From the NCBI GenBank assembly GCA_012656075.1, contig JAAKBF010000324.1, positions 930,001 through 994,000 on the forward strand: a DNA stretch of 64,000 nt, read 5' to 3'. The notes below the pieces were generated by a model. It ran no database searches. It was not told the origin of the DNA and saw nothing but the letters and a program-made list of their open reading frames with translations. Made by a program: the position numbers and the translations under genes. The DNA is from Phytophthora hibernalis. Taxonomy: Eukaryota > Oomycota > Peronosporomycetes > Peronosporales > Peronosporaceae. Shown in pieces: positions 9,170 through 20,093 of the stretch (position 1 is its first letter; each line of letters starts with the position of its first letter).

Positions 9170-10621
9170 TTACGCCTTGTTGGACACGCGCGAGCTCATG
9201 AGGTTCTCGCGGAACTCCTTGGCAGACACTGGGCCGTTGCCCACCTCCAGACGAGGCTTGACGCGATATACGAAGTAGATGGCACCAATGATAAAGTATC
9301 CGATGGCCACAAGGACGGATGCGAGGAAGACGTAGCTGGACGTGCCGCTGTAGATGATGGACACCATCGAAAAAATGCACAGGATAATGCAGATCACCGC
9401 GCCGGGGATTCCGAACGGGCTCTTGTACGGGCGCAGGCGATCCGGTTCACGGACGCGCAGCATGATGAAGGCCACCAACTGGAATATGTACGAGACAATG
9501 GCGCCGATCAACGCTAAGTTGATCAGAACGGACCCCAGGCGCGTGTCTCCGATAGCGAAATGCAGCACGATCACCAGTACAAGCGCGATGACACTTCCAA
9601 CGATCAAAGACACGTACGTTGTGCCTCGTGTCGGGTGCAACTTGGTCAAAATGTGGGGCAGGTAACCGTCGCAAGCAATAGCGTACAGCAGTTTGCCCAT
9701 GCAGAACACGAACGAGTGGAAGCTCGAGATGAGACCGACAATCAAGATCCACGTGAAGCCCGAAGTAGTGCTGTTGTCACCAAACACAGCCTGGTACCCA
9801 GCGAGCAGCGGTGACGTGTTGACGTACATCTCGTCGGCGCCGGGGCTGATCATGGAGTTGAAAATGACCGTACAGAACGAGATCACAATAAGTGTAGCGA
9901 TGGAAACCAGGAGTCCGCGGGGCATGTTTTTCGTGGGTTCGATGGTCTCGTCAATGGCGAGCGGAAGTTCCTCAATACCGAGGTAGAACCACAGCGTGAA
10001 CGAAGCACCTTGTAGAATACCGTCCCAGCCTTTGTAGTTCCAGTCACGGTCGACAACCCAGTCCTGGTACGAGATCTTGGTAGCAGCTCCGATGTAAAAC
10101 ACCAGCAGCACAGCCACCGACAGGACGGTGCACGCCGCTTGCACGCGGAAGGTCATTTCCACGCCCATGACGTTAAGCGTCACGAACACGACGTAGCACA
10201 CGATCCACCAGATCGGACCGAAGTCGGTGCTGATGCCGACGATCTCGGAGAAGTACGAGCCAATGCCGGTGGCCGCCACCCCCGTGGTGACCACGACCTT
10301 GAGGCACTCTGCAATGCCGGCGAAGAAGGCTGCCGTCTTGCCAATACCGTGTAGTGCAAAGATGTAGGGACCTCCGCCGTGAGGAACCGTAGCCGACAAC
10401 TCGGCGATGGAGAAGGACAGCAGCACATACTGCACAGTGACCACTGCCAGCAGGATAAGGAGACCGTCGAAACCGGCGACCAGAGCTGATTGCCAGCCGA
10501 AGAAGTCGCCGCTGATGACTGCGCCCACACCCAAAGCCCAGAGGTGTGGCGTCTTGGCGTAGCGCTTAGGGCCTTCGACTTCGATGGCAGCGCCGTTGAC
10601 ACTCGAGACGCGTGTGCTCAT
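9170..10621 (-). CDS. APC-superfamily permease, ethanolamine-permease type, paralogue A
   Basis: A 483-residue integral membrane transporter with about 12 hydrophobic segments, intact and intronless. The N-terminal core (WALGVGAVISGDFFGWQSAL) and the IEELPLAIDETIEPTKNMPR loop are typical of the amino acid/ethanolamine permease branch of the APC superfamily. The substrate cannot be read from sequence; amino acids, GABA or ethanolamine are all possible. ATG 10621 (MSTRVSS) is preferred over the longer frame from 10795 because paralogue B begins at the matching point. It is one of three tandem minus-strand copies. About 150 bp upstream is GTGCGAGCGTACG, shared with the promoter of paralogue B. 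Confidence 0.93.
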   Translation of the reverse strand: MSTRVSSVNGAAIEVEGPKRYAKTPHLWALGVGAVISGDFFGWQSALVAGFDGLLILLAVVTVQYVLLSFSIAELSATVPHGGGPYIFALHGIGKTAAFFAGIAECLKVVVTTGVAATGIGSYFSEIVGISTDFGPIWWIVCYVVFVTLNVMGVEMTFRVQAACTVLSVAVLLVFYIGAATKISYQDWVVDRDWNYKGWDGILQGASFTLWFYLGIEELPLAIDETIEPTKNMPRGLLVSIATLIVISFCTVIFNSMISPGADEMYVNTSPLLAGYQAVFGDNSTTSGFTWILIVGLISSFHSFVFCMGKLLYAIACDGYLPHILTKLHPTRGTTYVSLIVGSVIALVLVIVLHFAIGDTRLGSVLINLALIGAIVSYIFQLVAFIMLRVREPDRLRPYKSPFGIPGAVICIILCIFSMVSIIYSGTSSYVFLASVLVAIGYFIIGAIYFVYRVKPRLEVGNGPVSAKEFRENLMSSRVSNKA

Positions 10622-12001
10622 GACGGAGTCGACTGAAGATGCGTGAAGCGAATTGCAAAGTGAGATGCAGAAGTTGCAGTCTGCAGTGGAGAGATTTGGG
10701 TCGAGTCTCGAACCGATGCAGTCCCGGCACAGATGGATTCGTTGGTTAGAGTGCAAAAGACACAATGTGCGAGCGTACGGGGTTCCGCAGATCAAAGTTC
10801 AGGAGGGAGCGTCAGAGGTCAACGATTCAAATCGCCAAAGAGTCAGCAAACTGCAACTTGCTGCTCATTGGCCTGTTTGAATGCATGGGATACGTTTGAT
10901 TGGCGGACAGCGGGAAAGCCGGACTGAAAAAGTCAAACGGAGACTGCTGATCCGGTGATGCAGGCTGCGTCGCCCAGTTTTCACGTTTGCAACGAGCCAC
11001 GAAAGGGCCATGGCTGCATTGCACGGCACGCTTCAACGTCTGTAGCTCACTCGAAGACAGTGAGTCGCAGCGCTGCGTCAAGTTTGACAAGTTTTGGTGC
11101 CTCTTGCGGGGTCTACGTGTGGATGTCAGTCTATTCGCAACTTCTGTTGGGGAATGAAAGACAGTTTTTTAAAAGAGAGCGCTGGGTTTCATAGAGGTGC
11201 GCTGCTGTTGAGTCGGACGGACCCGCTGCGTCGACACTCGTCACTTCAGGAAGCAGCACCCTTTGCCGCATGTATCGGTTGATCAACTTGATGGGCACGG
11301 TAGGCGAGTCTGGATCTCTTCTTTACCGGAGATGCGCTCATCGCTTGAGGTGCGAGCGACAACATGCCAAGCACCGCCGTTGATGCCTGTGAGCGCTATT
11401 ATAGTGCAAAGAGCCCTGGCCCCATCAACTTGAGCTCAGTCTCCATCTTTGCTTCATCTGTCGGTGAGACTGCATGAAGGCAGCGCGCGCTCTTTAGGTT
11501 GTACAGTACATGTACATGTACCACACTGAAGTCCGAGCACCAGAACATACAGCGGAATCTCTATTTGCATGCGCGGCAGCTCTACGAAAGAATATTGACC
11601 TACACTTTCGGTAGTTGAGGCTCAACGTGAGCGTGGCTCTTCATAACTTACATCAAGTCTGGACGTTGAGCTAGTCGCGCGACAACGGATCTGAAATTTC
11701 TACAGTGTACACACAAAACATGAAAAATGAATTTTGGATTTTTATCCTGAACCCGTCAACTGTCATTCTGCACCTTGCTTGAAAAACTTTGCATCTTGAC
11801 CGGAAAATGGCGAAATGCACCAAAAAAGACTGTCAAGTACATAGCGATCTCAGCTATTAACAGGCAATCCCGCTAAGAAGGGGGCGAAAAGGGCCCAAAT
11901 CGGTACATTCCAAAAAATAACTAGTTGCGGTAATGACTGCTACGTCACGAAACTAGCACCCTTTATCTTACACGTATGCCTATGACATGTAACCTCTGTT
12001 G
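10622..12001. other. Promoter and intergenic DNA of paralogue A
   Basis: The first ~200 bp resemble the upstream region of paralogue B (shared CCCGGCACAG and CAATGTGCGAGCGTACG blocks) and are probably promoter. Beyond that I see no gene. There are two overlapping TACATGTA sites (11507-11520). Confidence 0.5.
10767..10779. promoter_or_regulatory. Shared upstream motif GTGCGAGCGTACG (1 of 4)
   Basis: This 13-mer lies about 145 bp upstream of paralogue A, and again upstream of paralogue B at 16297-16309. It recurs in the gene-poor stretch at 17477-17489 and 17800-17812. In the first three it is preceded by CAAT. It could be a regulatory site or a remnant of duplicated promoter DNA. Confidence 0.45.
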
Positions 12002-12770
12002 TCATCCCGGGGCGAGCTCACGAACGAGACGTTTCGACTGTTTGATCGTGGCAGATGGATCGCGTTTTTCAGAATTTTGACAATCCTCAAGAGTGGGCCT
12101 TGAGTCCACCACTTCCCACCATCCTTCTGACCGCTTGATCTTACCACGCGCTGCTTTTGCGAGGAAGTACTCGTTCCTAGGAAGGAAGGGTGAGACCCGG
12201 CCAATTACATGTGCAATCCGCTCGTACTCATTGGAGCCAAGAGTCATGGTGGCGACGGCTAAGCTGTCGTGGTACGCCGGCCGACCATGCACAGCTTCAT
12301 CATTATCGTCGGTTGGAGAGGCAGCGTGCAACCATTTTTCAGTATCAGAAAGCACATGTAGCAAGATCTTCATCGCGTGCAGCTCGTCACACACAAGATC
12401 AACTACAAGCTTGGCACGAGCCTTAAAGTCGAGCTCTACCCCCCGGTGTAGACACCAACGAGCTGGCGGTGTATGTCGTGATGCGGAGAGAAACTCGTTA
12501 CTTCGCTGACATTTCAGGCGTGCATAAGGTCGTACCAAGTCAGAGGCAGATGCTGGAGGAGCGTTTTGTAGCCGGCGGTTTTGGATCTTGACCCGATCAC
12601 CGAGAGGCTGGACATCCTGACCTTGACGTTTCGAGCGGAAGCAATTTTCTCGAATCCGGTCACATCTACAATGCGCGTACTACTGGTTATCGTGCTGCCG
12701 CGGGTGTAGGTAATAATCTCGTGTCTTTCCTCGAGCTCCTCGTCAACAGCGACAAGCTAGACCCACTTTG
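12002..12770 (-). pseudogene. Unrecognised decayed protein-coding region
   Basis: Two adjoining minus-strand frames look protein-like. The upstream part (about 12770-12525) reads RIVDVTGFEKIASARNVKV and SLSVIGSRSKTAGYKTLL and stops at TGA. The downstream part is a 178-residue frame (12538-12002) with a helix-rich middle (KLVVDLVCDELHAMKILLHV) and a basic end. They are probably one gene split by a frameshift. I do not recognise the family. Confidence 0.35.
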
Positions 12771-13295
12771 CATAGGAAAATGCGGACGGGTCAGGGATGC
12801 TGGACTAGTGGATTGGTGGATTGGACGTGTAGCACTACGTTATGTCTAGGGCATTATGTCAGCGGGCAAGTTCTTCATTGGCAATTCCGTGATTGCAACT
12901 ATCAAGGGCAGGGCGTCCGTGCAAATGTATGTCCTGCGGTATGATCCTGACAAAATGCATACTAGTCACGCGAGACATCTACGTTGTAACAAGACATCAA
13001 TGAAGAGCCAAATTTGATCTCCAATTTGAGTAGCAGTCCGAGTTCACTATAGATCCGATCTCGAGCAGTTCGACTTCTAGCAGTACTAAGCTTGAGAAAT
13101 TAATGCACGTGTAGTTTGGTCACCAGTGTCTTCACGAAAAGTACATTGCATACGAGTACATCGAGTTTGATTGTTTTCGTTCCCCACGACAAAATCCCAC
13201 ATTATCCATGGATAATATGTACCGAGCAGCAACATTCAGGGTACGTTTATTGTATTTTGCGCGAGACTACTTCGGTTTTTCAATTTGACCTTCTT

Positions 13296-14302
13296 CTAAA
13301 AGCACTTGCAGATCCTTACGACCTGCCGTGTAGCTGTTTTCCCAAACGAAAACCCATTGATCTGCTCATTCGCCTCCGTCAATGTCACCAATGGAAACGC
13401 GTCACACAGTAACGCCCGAACGCATCGTCGCTCAACCGATCCGCGTTTCGTAGCCATGAAAACTCGGGCGGGTGTCGATATTTCGGACAGTGTTGAAAGC
13501 TGATCTGGCCGAATCCATGAAAGAAAAGGCTCCAAGAACGCAGGAGCTGTTTGCGCGCCACACAGTATTGAACAAATACGATTTAGCAATACCCACACTA
13601 ATCGCAACGCTGAAGCCCGCTCTTGGCGCTCACGAGCTACATTGGGTTCATCTCCATACACATATTCGGTAGCGAAATCATTTTGAGTGCTAACTCCCTA
13701 GCAGTGGGAGCCCAAAACGTTCTCGAGCTGCATCTTTTCTTTGGAGGGATCTTTCTTCGCATCAAATTGACCTGATCTCCGTCGCAACCCAGAAACTCCA
13801 TCACAGCAAATATGTCGATCCTCTTTTGAGCTTTAGGCGTAGGTGTGAAATTTGCTGAACTCAAGTACATACCAGCGTCATTTGTCATTCGCAATCCAGC
13901 AGCAGTGGATGGACCAGCCGTACGATTTACGGGGGGCTCGATATCGTCCAAACCACTCATATCTACGTCAAAGTCACCCCAATTCCCAACACAGTCGCTC
14001 AAAGCTCCATAAATAATCGTAACGTCCGCTTATGTGTTCTCTCAGGGAGCCCTTACTGGCACAGTCAGTGAAAGCCTCGTGCTCGAAACTTCACTGGCGC
14101 TGGCCATAGCCTTCACCACCGCACGAGGCCTTCCACGCGTACGAGCCCGTTTTACAGCCGGAACCAACCCATCGCAGACACAGCCGCATCGCGAACACTT
14201 CCAGCACCCCTTCACGGGGCAACGGGGTCTCTTGCAGGCGCATGCTATGTCTGGAAACTCCTCCTCGTCAGAGGTCCCCATTCGAGCGTCGCTATCTTCC
14301 AT
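13296..14302 (-). pseudogene. Unrecognised Cys-rich/AT-hook ORF cluster
   Basis: Three minus-strand frames follow one another: 14302-14042, 14002-13637 and 13661-13296. The first holds a dense cysteine cluster (CACKRPRCPVKGCWKCSRCG) followed by a basic AT-hook-like RTRGRPR, suggesting a DNA-binding module. The second has an acidic start and a basic segment (MRRKIPPKKRC). They could be exons or frameshifted parts of one protein. I do not recognise the family; a transposon-derived gene is possible. Confidence 0.35.
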
Positions 14303-14638
14303 TTGAATTTTGAATTATGTGGAAGCCAAAGCAGCCTGCAACCCATCGGCGCGTGATACCACTCTACTAATGTCTAAAATTGCTTGAATCCCTACGAATG
14401 ACTAATGCAGCACTCCTATCGGTGTGTTGACGTCATGTAATGGATCGATGCATGCACCATGGCTGGCGATAATGCACTCCATGAATACCAAAATACCGAA
14501 AAGATTGGATCATTTCCGCATATACAATTTTTCTGTATCACGCCACGCTCTTACCGGGATCCTCTGTTAAAAGCTACGAGCGACACAACTATTTTAATAG
14601 AAACAACTTCGTTCTACGATGTGCAGGCCGGAGACTAC

Positions 14639-16093
14639 TTACACCTTGCCGGATACACGAGAGCTCATGAGGTTTTCCCGGAACTCCTTGGCGGACACTG
14701 GGCCGTTGCCCACCTCCAGGCGAGGCTTGACGCGGTACACAAAGTACACCGCACCTAGGGCAAAATAGGTGATGGCCACCAGAACTGAAGCGAGGAAGAC
14801 GTAGCTGGACGTGCCGCTGTAGATGATGGACACCAGTGAGAAAATGCACAGGATGATGCAAATCACCGCTCCAGGGATACCGAAGGGACTCTTGTACGGA
14901 CGTGGGCGATTCGGTTCCCGAATGCGCAGCATGATGAACGCCGTCAACTGGAACAGGTACGACACGATGGCACCAATGAGCGACAGGTTGATCATTACCG
15001 AGGAGAGACGAGTGTCACCGATGGCAAAGTGCAACACGATCGCCAGCACAAGAGCAATAACACTGCCTACGATCAGCGCGACATGAGCCGTGCCACGAGT
15101 CGGGTGCAACTTGGTCAGAATCTGCGGCAGGTATCCGTCGCAAGCAATAGCGTACAGCAGTTTACCCATGCAGAACACGAACGAGTGGAAGCTCGAGATG
15201 AGACCGACAATCAAGATCCACGTGAAGCCTGCAGTAGTGCTGTTGTCGCCGAAAATCGTTTGGTAACCCGTAAGCAGCGGTGAAGCGTTGACGTACATCT
15301 CGTCGGCGCCGGGTCTGATCATGGAGCTGAAGATGACGGTGCAGAATGAGATCACAATAAGCGTAGCGATGGAAACCAGGAGTCCGCGCGGCATGTTCTT
15401 GGTGGGTTCAATGGTCTCATCAATGGCAAGCGGTAGCTCTTCGATACCGAGGTAGAACCACAACGTGAACGAAGCACCCTGCAGGATGCCATCCCATCCA
15501 TTGTAGTTCCAGTTACGGTCGACGACCCAGTCTTGGTACGAGATCTTGGTAGCAGCTCCGATGTAGAAGACCAGAAGCAGCAGCACCGAAACAACCGTGA
15601 CAACGACCTGCACGCGGAAGGTCATCTCGACACCGACGATGTTGAGCGTCACGAAGATGATGTAGCACGCGATCCACCAGATCGGACCGTACTCGGACCC
15701 AACACCGATGAGCTCAGCGAAATAGGACGCGATACCCGTTGCAGCGACGGCGGTCGTCACGACCACCTTAAGGCACTCTGCAATTCCCGCAAAGAACGCC
15801 GCTGTCTTACCAATGCCGTGAAGCGCGAACACGTATGGACCGCCACCATGGGGCACCGTAGCCGAAAGCTCAGCGATCGAGAACGACAGCAGCACATACT
15901 GCACCGTGACGATGGAAAGCAGGATAAGGAGACCGTCGAAACCGGCAACCAGCGACGACTGCCAGCCGAAGAAGTCACCGCTGATGACGGTGCCGACACC
16001 CAAGGCCCAGAGGTGCGGCGTCTTGGCGTATCGACGCACACCTTCCGTTTCCACGTCGGGACCGTTGATACTCAAGTTCGAGATGCGGTTCAT
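14639..16093 (-). CDS. APC-superfamily permease, ethanolamine-permease type, paralogue B
   Basis: A 484-residue intact intronless permease, very similar to paralogue A along its whole length, including the C-terminal tail (PRLEVGNGPVSAKEFRENLM). About 12 membrane segments and the same IEELPLAIDETIEPTKNMPR loop. ATG 16093 (MNRISNL) matches the start of paralogue A; a longer frame to 16156 adds 21 residues with no counterpart. The similarity to A also covers part of the promoter, which points to a recent segmental duplication. Confidence 0.93.
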   Translation of the reverse strand: MNRISNLSINGPDVETEGVRRYAKTPHLWALGVGTVISGDFFGWQSSLVAGFDGLLILLSIVTVQYVLLSFSIAELSATVPHGGGPYVFALHGIGKTAAFFAGIAECLKVVVTTAVAATGIASYFAELIGVGSEYGPIWWIACYIIFVTLNIVGVEMTFRVQVVVTVVSVLLLLVFYIGAATKISYQDWVVDRNWNYNGWDGILQGASFTLWFYLGIEELPLAIDETIEPTKNMPRGLLVSIATLIVISFCTVIFSSMIRPGADEMYVNASPLLTGYQTIFGDNSTTAGFTWILIVGLISSFHSFVFCMGKLLYAIACDGYLPQILTKLHPTRGTAHVALIVGSVIALVLAIVLHFAIGDTRLSSVMINLSLIGAIVSYLFQLTAFIMLRIREPNRPRPYKSPFGIPGAVICIILCIFSLVSIIYSGTSSYVFLASVLVAITYFALGAVYFVYRVKPRLEVGNGPVSAKEFRENLMSSRVSGKV

Positions 16094-18332
16094 CCGGAAC
16101 GACTGCTTGGAACGAGGTCGGTGTAGTAGCTGGAAGGAGATCGTTGCAGTACGCACTAAATTGAAAAGTGAGCGTTCGAAAGCTCTGTCATGTTCGAGGA
16201 GCGGACTTCCGGGTCTACGACTTCTTCATGGCAGACCCGGCACAGCGGACGGTCGGCTCAGCAGCTGGGTGTCCTCGTGAGCGCAAAACGAGCAATGTGC
16301 GAGCGTACGCGGCCGCAGAAATGGAGCGAACGAGGTCAAACCACTGCAACCGGTTCTTGAAGGTGTGGGGTCACCTCACTGGGGTGGGGCCTGCAGAGAT
16401 CGGACCGCTATTGGTTGCAGCATGCGCGTCGGCAAACCGCAGACTGGGCACCGGGATCAGCCATGCAGAGACCACATCGTTCAAGCCAAGATTAAAATGG
16501 CTGCTGCTCACTGTTCCCCGAGCGCCAGCATCATTGCAATGAGGTTAGCGTTGTGGCAGTCACTAGGCTGTCGCTGAGAGGCGCACGACAATCGCAGGTG
16601 ACGGAGAAAGCTGCAAAAATACTTTGCTGAGTGCTTTCGGCACTGCCCTGAGCCACGTTGGGCCCCGTCTCAACACTGTTTTCGCTGTCATGTCAGAGTC
16701 GCAAAACCGGACGACGTGCTGGTACATCAAAATCGAGGGCGAAATCTGACCCACGCGAGCAAGAAAAATTTCATGCGAGTACAAGTGTAGCTGTCAATTC
16801 GTGAGAAATGGAGTTTGACTCGAACCGTGGTTGGAAATCCTCCAACTTCTTCCGTATGTATGAATGAAAAGCTGTGCTTTCGGTAGCTGAACATGTACGC
16901 CGACACCGGAAGCGCAAGATATCGATCAGAGCCGGGCGTCTTTTGGAGGGCCCACCTTGAAAAACATCCGGACCGCGGTGATGCTTCCGGAGATGCTTCC
17001 GGAGACTCGCCATTTGCCGCTCACCTGGACAAGTTTGGCAAGGCAAAACGCATCGGACGCCTTCAACCAGGCTGCTGCTGTTGCACTACAAAGACTCGAT
17101 CGCTGGTCACTCATGTGAACCACAATACACGCGCCGCCATCAGGTCGTAGCGTGGCGTCCGCAACACGCGATCTGCGCTGGAGGCTCATTCAGCTACGCG
17201 GATGTGTCGCCCATCAAAAAGAAGGTTCAGACGACGAATTCTGGTGCGAATGGCAGGATGCGCACATGAGCTGAGGCACTCGAGCCGAGACGCAAAACTT
17301 CTCCCTCTTTCTGAAAGACCGGTTCGTTACCACAGAAATCCCAGCGATGGCGGCAAGCTCCGACAAATGTCTTGCAAAACTTGCAGCGCTGACATTGTGA
17401 AGCCACTTCCGCCGGTGTAGAGGTGACGAGTGTCGACGCAGCACGAGCTTGAGATATGCTCAACCGGAAGCTCAATGTGCGAGCGTACGCGGTGGTCGAA
17501 GCAGGGCTGCATCAAGTAAGCCAGGTTGGACGGCACTGTTGACGCGGACGGGCCGGAGTCACTCTAATCCTCTTGTTTGGAACCTTGACCGCCGAAGCCA
17601 CACGCAGCAATGGCTTTCGCGGTGGGAGGTGCTGTTCCAGTTAGAATTCGCAGCTCTAGTCCAAGATTTCACTTGCTTGCTAATATGGCAAGACCACACT
17701 GGAGCTTTCCTACGTCGAAGTGAGACTAAGCCTTAGACGGTGACCGGCGCAATGTCTCCAGAGACCGGACCCGGGTCGAAAGATCGTCGTTTTTAGCGTG
17801 TGCGAGCGTACGCTCGGGCCCCGAAATGCGCGTAGTGAGGCGTTTCGCCAAAAGGAATGTCCTTCTGGCAACACAACAGCTCCACGCCATCGGCCATGAC
17901 ACCACACCAGTGCGTTGATCGTGGGTCTGTCCATTGGCTATCGGGAACATGACGCACTACGGCAGTTCGTTGACGTGCTGCTGATGCCGTAGAAATGTGC
18001 TGCTTTCGTTGTGGCATGCAATCATCGAACGCACAATATAATACATGACATGGTACGAGCAACATGATTCAGGTACCGGTACAACCACTAATCCTTCAAT
18101 GTTCGATCACGTGGCATGACTGCATTTAGATACTCAATGCTGGCTTCTTATTGGTCGAACGGCTTCAACATGCGCAACTCAAAGTTCCAAATTGGGGGTA
18201 GATAGCGGGGCAATTAGCCCTGTTTAGCTACTGTTTGAGACTAATATGTGTATATTTGCGTTCACACTATTATACTAAAAGTATATCCTTACGCAAGATT
18301 CGAATGGAACGGAAGAAAGTCTGAACAGACCG
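16094..18332. other. Gene-poor intergenic stretch between permease copies
   Basis: No recognisable gene in about 2.2 kb. The first 250 bp are the promoter of paralogue B. Two further copies of GTGCGAGCGTACG (17477 and 17800) suggest the stretch includes remnants of duplicated permease promoters. One TACCGGTA (18074-18081). Confidence 0.5.
16297..16309. promoter_or_regulatory. Shared upstream motif GTGCGAGCGTACG (2 of 4)
   Basis: Lies about 205 bp upstream of paralogue B, inside a block that also shares CCCGGCACAG with the paralogue A promoter. Confidence 0.45.
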
Positions 18333-19750
18333 TCACACCTTGGATGAGGCGTTGCTCAGCAGATTCTCACGAAGTTTTGGCGTTAGAGCCGCCTCAATGC
18401 GTGGCTGTACACGCATGAAAAAGTACACGGCGCCAATGACGAAGTACAGGATAGCCACGATGATAGACGCGAGAAACTCGTAGCTTGAGGTGCCGCTGTA
18501 GATGATCGACACCATACCCGCAACACAGAGTGCCATCGATATCACAGCGCCCGGTACACCAAACGGGCTACGATACGGACGCACACGATTTGGTTCCTTG
18601 ATACGTAGCTGGATGAACGAGGCCAACTGGAACGTGTAGGAAATCACGGCGCCGATCAGCGCGAGATTGATCATCACCGAGCCGAGGCGCGCGTCACCAA
18701 TGATGTAGTGCAGCACCAGCACAACAATAAAGCCGATAGTGCTACCAGCGATGAGCGACACATACATCGTGCCACGAGTCGGATGCAACCGCGTAAGAAT
18801 CTGCGGCAAGAATCCGTCGCGTGCAATCGCATACAGCAACTGCCCCATGCAAAACACGAACGAGTGGAAGCTGGCAATAAGGCCCAGAATCAACATCCAC
18901 GAGAAACCCGACGTAGTGCTGTTGTCTCCAAAGACGCTCTTGTATCCTGTCAGCAATGGTGACGTGCTGTTGTACACTTCCGCCGCACCAGGGAGATCAT
19001 CGAGTTTAAGATGACAGTGCAGAATGCCAGCACAACAAGCGTGCTGATGGACGTCATCAGTCCAATGGGAATGTTGCGTTCTGGATTGATAGTCACTTCC
19101 ACCGCGAGCGGCAGCTCCTCAATCCCCAAGTAGAACCACAACGCAAACGAGTATCCCTTGACAGCACCATCCCAGCCAGCAGGGTACTTCCAGTCGACAG
19201 CTTCTACCCAGTCACTGTACGACACTTGGGTCGCAGCGCCAATGTAGAACACAAGCAGGATGACCACCGACACGACAGTTGTGAAGGCCTGCACGCGGAA
19301 CGTCATCTCGATGCCCACGATGTTGAGCGACACGAAGAGGACATAGAAGACGGCCCACCAGATCGGGCCGTAGTCGGAGCTCAGATCCAGGAGCTGGTTC
19401 ATGTACGAGCTGATACCTGTGACCACCACAGCACAGGTGATGACGACCTTGAGGCTCTCAGCCAGACCGGCGAAGAAGGCGGCGCGAGGGCCAATGGCGT
19501 GCAGTGCGAAGACGTAGGGACCTCCACCCGTCGGCACCGTAGTGGAGAGCTCGGCGATGGAGAAGGACAGCAGCACGTAGAGCACCGTGACGAAGACCAG
19601 GATGATGAGCAGACCGTCGAACCCGGCTACAAGACCAGACTGCCAGCCGAAGAAGTCGCCGCTGATGACAGCACCCACGCCCAGCGCCCACAGGTGCGGC
19701 GCCTTGGCGTAGCGAGGGTTCTCGACCGAACCATTTACGCTCTCCGACAT
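18333..19750 (-). CDS. APC-superfamily permease, ethanolamine-permease type, paralogue C (one frameshift)
   Basis: Third tandem permease, of the same length and topology as A and B but more diverged (SFSIAELSTTVPTGGGP, VEVTINPERNIPIGLM). It is the closest relative of the stump at 764. ATG 19750 (MSESVNG) matches the paralogue starts. Near 18990 one C is missing from a short C run (NSMIS, then PGAAEVYN in the next frame). The coding sequence on both sides is otherwise well preserved. This may be a consensus error or a recent lesion. The GTGCGAGCGTACG promoter motif was not seen upstream. Confidence 0.88.
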
Positions 19751-20020
19751 CTCGATTTGGTGACGGCGATCCAGACTCTTGAGCTGCAGGGCAGAAGATG
19801 AAGAATGCAGCGAGACTTGGTTCCGCTGATACATCTTGAGGCTTTGAGTCAAAACCTTTGATGTGTGGAGAGGTTGCAACCTGCTGTCATCCGTCCTCCG
19901 AGCCGTTTCACAACTTCAACTTCGATTAAATCGGAACCTACAGCAGGTCGTTGATTGGCTTTGTGTTCCAAAACGCACAGCGACTGGTTGAAAAGGCTCA
20001 CGTCTGGGCTTCGACTGCGG

Positions 20021-20052
20021 TACATGTACATGTACATGTACATGTACCGGTA
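20021..20052. repeat. TACATG tandem repeat ending in TACCGGTA
   Basis: Four overlapping TACATGTA units run straight into GTACCGGTACC. It lies between the divergent starts of permease C and the FAM151-like gene, so it is positioned as a shared promoter element. Confidence 0.7.
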
Positions 20053-20093
20053 CCCTCGAGGGCTGGGAGCCTCCCAGGGAGGGGGTCGCGAAA

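Noticed and set aside
12002..12770. Secreted RXLR or CRN effector gene
   Set aside because: No signal peptide followed by RXLR or LFLAK motif is present in this frame or in any other reading that I examined in the window.
15533..16126. Plus-strand open frame of ~197 codons rich in His, Asp and Arg
   Set aside because: It is the reverse-strand shadow of permease B. Similar shadows occur over permeases A and C at matching positions.
18333..19750. Calling permease C a definite pseudogene
   Set aside because: Only one base is missing in 1.4 kb and the same type of gap occurs in essential genes nearby, so error is as likely as decay.
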